Shown here: positions 14,249-15,893 of the stretch, one piece after another | How the letters are laid out: every line of letters starts with the position of its first letter | Position numbering within the stretch: the stretch's first letter is position 1 | DNA from: JABDNZ01 sp050049805 | GTDB lineage: Bacteria; Gemmatimonadota; Gemmatimonadetes; Longimicrobiales; Gaopeijiaceae | Length of the DNA stretch: 15,893 nt | NCBI GenBank assembly: GCA_050049805.1 | Contig: JASFVN010000074.1 | Location: 1-15,893, forward strand | Direction: 5' to 3' | Program-made: the position numbers and the translations under genes | Notes under the pieces: model-generated | Told to the model about the DNA's origin: nothing | Databases searched by the model: none | The model's input: only the letters and a program-made list of their open reading frames with translations

Positions 14249-15076
14249 TCAGATGATCTCCAGAACCTCGGAGGGGACCCAGCCGACCCTACCATCCTCC
14301 AGCACGATCTCGGACCAGAGGTCGGTCTGCTGATCCAGTCTGACTTTCGTTCCTTCATGGACCCGAAACAGGGTGAAATCGTCTTCGGCAGCGGGGGCCG
14401 ACCGAACGGGAATCTCCTCTGCCATTACGATTCCCCAATCGGTTCTCCCGAGAACACGCTCCTTTCCCAGAAGCGTGGTGCCGAAGAGTAGCAGGCCTAC
14501 ACTTCCTCCAGCCAGGAACCATGTTCCGATTCTGGCTGGGGCGGCCCGCCTCGATAGAATGCGGGCGCACAGCCCCGATGCAGCCAGTACGTAGGACAGG
14601 ATCACGATGAGGATCAGCACCCTCCGGGGAAGTAGATCGGTCCACCATGACGCCACGGACAGGATCCAGAACCGTGGGAGGGGTTCGATCTCGTCGGCGG
14701 TCAGGGAACGCACCAGCTCCAGGTTTGCCCGAACGTCCGGATCTCCTGGAGCCAGGCGAAGGGCTCGCTCGTAGTTGAGGATGGAGCTGCCCAGAGCCCC
14801 AAGCTTGAAATGGACGTTTCCCAGGTTGTAGTAGAGGTCCTTGCTCTCCAATCCGGCGTCCACGATTTCCTGGTAAGCTTCCAGGGCGCCGGAGAAGTCG
14901 TTTTCCTGGTAGCGGGTGTTTCCGACTTCCATCAGGGCTGTCCAACTTTCGGCCGCCTCTGCCCTCTCCTGAGCCGCCGCCGGATTCCCCCCAAGGCCCA
15001 GGACTCCTCCCGAAAGGATTGGGATGGCCGCGACCAAGAACGCCCAAACCGGGAGCCCCGAGGAGCGCCGCCTCAT
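14249..15076 (-). CDS. batE: BatE-like TPR/SH3 membrane protein
   Basis: A 275-residue exported protein with the BatE layout. It has an N-terminal signal or anchor (about 8-30), TPR repeats at about 44-118 (WTALMEVGNTRYQENDFSGAL; LYYNLGNVHFKLGALGSSIL), two membrane segments at about 153-175 and 184-204, and a bacterial SH3-like domain at about 213-275 (IPVRSAPA...GTKVRL...GRVGWVP). Bat proteins (Bacteroides aerotolerance) form a membrane complex with BatA/B von Willebrand A proteins and a MoxR ATPase; their molecular action is not fully known. ATG 15076 overlaps the BatD stop (ATGA) and has GGGAG 8 nt upstream. It is last in its operon and converges on queG with 46 nt between the stops. Confidence 0.85.
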   Translation of the reverse strand: MRRRSSGLPVWAFLVAAIPILSGGVLGLGGNPAAAQERAEAAESWTALMEVGNTRYQENDFSGALEAYQEIVDAGLESKDLYYNLGNVHFKLGALGSSILNYERALRLAPGDPDVRANLELVRSLTADEIEPLPRFWILSVASWWTDLLPRRVLILIVILSYVLAASGLCARILSRRAAPARIGTWFLAGGSVGLLLFGTTLLGKERVLGRTDWGIVMAEEIPVRSAPAAEDDFTLFRVHEGTKVRLDQQTDLWSEIVLEDGRVGWVPSEVLEII

Positions 15077-15893
15077 CTTCTCATCTCCCGATTCAACTCT
15101 GTCATGACCTTCGATACTCTCTCGAGGAAACGGGTCTCCTCTGCGGTATCATCCGTCGGCGGGGCGAAACGCTGGAGGTCACAATGCTCCAGGCACTCCA
15201 GGACCTCCTGGATCTTCTCCTCGGAAGTCCCGGCATCACTCAAGCCCTTCTTGAGATCCCGGAGCTGCATTCCGGCTTCGGCCAGATCCAGCTGATCCGC
15301 CACGAACCCCCTCAGGGCTCGGGCAACTTCTGCATAGAAGGCTCTTGGGTCTTTCCCTGTAGCCATTCGCCTGGCCTCGGATAGCCGGGCGTGGGCGAGT
15401 CGACCGGCCCGACGCCGCCTCGCATAGGCCGGGTCACCTTCCAGGCGATTCTGGTGGAGGCGAAGACCGGCTGCGCTCGCGACGGCGATCATGGGGAGGA
15501 GAAGAACGGCCCAAAAGGTCGGTCCTCCGAAGGGTGATTGGTTCGCCGGCGTGAGACGTGTCGGCCCCAGGTGGATGAAGCGGATGTCTTCCCTCAAGGA
15601 GGCGACTCCCCCCCGGATCATCCCCGAGGGTCCTTCTTGTATCTCCCCCGTAACCAGGAGTTGAAGGGGCTGGGAGGAAGCCAACCGATAGGCGTCTTCC
15701 CTGGTATCGAAATAGCCTGCGGTGATGGCGGGAATGGACCGGTTTCCGGGGGCTCTGGGGATGAGGACGTACTCCCAGCTTTTTCTCCCGGACAGGCCGG
15801 GGCCGGATCGCTGAACGCTCTCCGACACCTCCGGTGGATAGGCTTCGAAATCCTCGGGGAGGTCCAGAATCGGCTCGGGCATGGCCCGAAGGT
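15073..15893 (-). CDS. batD: BatD-like oxygen-tolerance protein, C-terminal part (5' end outside window)
   Basis: The frame stays open to the right edge (codons before the ATG at 15882 carry no stop), so about 273 C-terminal residues are seen and the true start lies outside. Counting from that internal Met, the end of a beta-rich periplasmic part is visible (PEPILDLPEDFEAYPPEV; WEYVLIPRAPGNRSIPAI, the usual BatD turn). YFDTREDAYRLASSQPLQLLV follows, then a membrane helix at about 121-142 and a cytoplasmic helical tail rich in Arg/Ala. BatD belongs to the Bat complex and carries repeated Ig-like domains. Translation is coupled to batE by a 4-nt overlap. Upstream batA/B and moxR are expected to the right of the window but cannot be seen. 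Confidence 0.88.
   Translation of the reverse strand, partial: LRAMPEPILDLPEDFEAYPPEVSESVQRSGPGLSGRKSWEYVLIPRAPGNRSIPAITAGYFDTREDAYRLASSQPLQLLVTGEIQEGPSGMIRGGVASLREDIRFIHLGPTRLTPANQSPFGGPTFWAVLLLPMIAVASAAGLRLHQNRLEGDPAYARRRRAGRLAHARLSEARRMATGKDPRAFYAEVARALRGFVADQLDLAEAGMQLRDLKKGLSDAGTSEEKIQEVLECLEHCDLQRFAPPTDDTAEETRFLERVSKVMTELNREMRR

Overview
The window is GC-rich (by eye low 60s percent), densely coding, Gram-negative-type DNA. A membrane-spanning BTAD-type regulator with a long repeat-rich C-terminus, a propeller lipoprotein, an outer-membrane barrel and Bat aerotolerance genes together fit Gemmatimonadota best. That assignment is inference from gene style; there is no rRNA or marker phylogeny here. 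I see no tRNA, rRNA, insertion sequence, phage gene or CRISPR array, and no gene-free stretch over 300 bases (the longest is 234). The DNA looks like ordinary chromosome.

Layout. From 6801 leftward to the left edge, six minus-strand genes run in one direction: a small conserved-looking unknown, proline dehydrogenase and QueE, which are joined by two 4-nt start/stop overlaps; then a beta-propeller lipoprotein, a NudL-type Nudix hydrolase, and a truncated membrane-anchored regulator (winged helix + BTAD + one membrane segment + long exported part). From 6990 to 9654, plus-strand genes encode a zinc-free quinone-oxidoreductase-like enzyme, a YpjD-type MazG pyrophosphohydrolase and an Npt/TLC-like multi-pass transporter. 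The last two overlap by 7 nt. The transporter meets an outer-membrane barrel gene tail to tail with an 8-nt overlap. A kynureninase-like PLP enzyme lies behind the barrel on the minus strand. A 234-bp divergent gap leads to a plus-strand pair, a membrane GT2 glycosyltransferase and QueG (epoxyqueuosine reductase). The window closes with minus-strand BatE and the 3' part of BatD, joined by another ATGA overlap.

Functional threads. QueE (early) and QueG (last step) indicate a queuosine tRNA-modification pathway. MazG and the Nudix enzyme are nucleotide or cofactor clean-up enzymes, and MazG is coupled to a probable nucleotide-type transporter. Proline dehydrogenase feeds electrons from proline catabolism. 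BatDE points to envelope stress tolerance.

The most interesting signals are: a canonical A-AAA-AAG slippery heptamer, in frame at the end of proline dehydrogenase, whose -1 frame is exactly that of QueE; the ToxR/CadC-like topology of the BTAD regulator; a hairpin that covers that regulator's only ATG leader; and a pair of mutually exclusive hairpins plus a 13-bp direct repeat at the MazG start.
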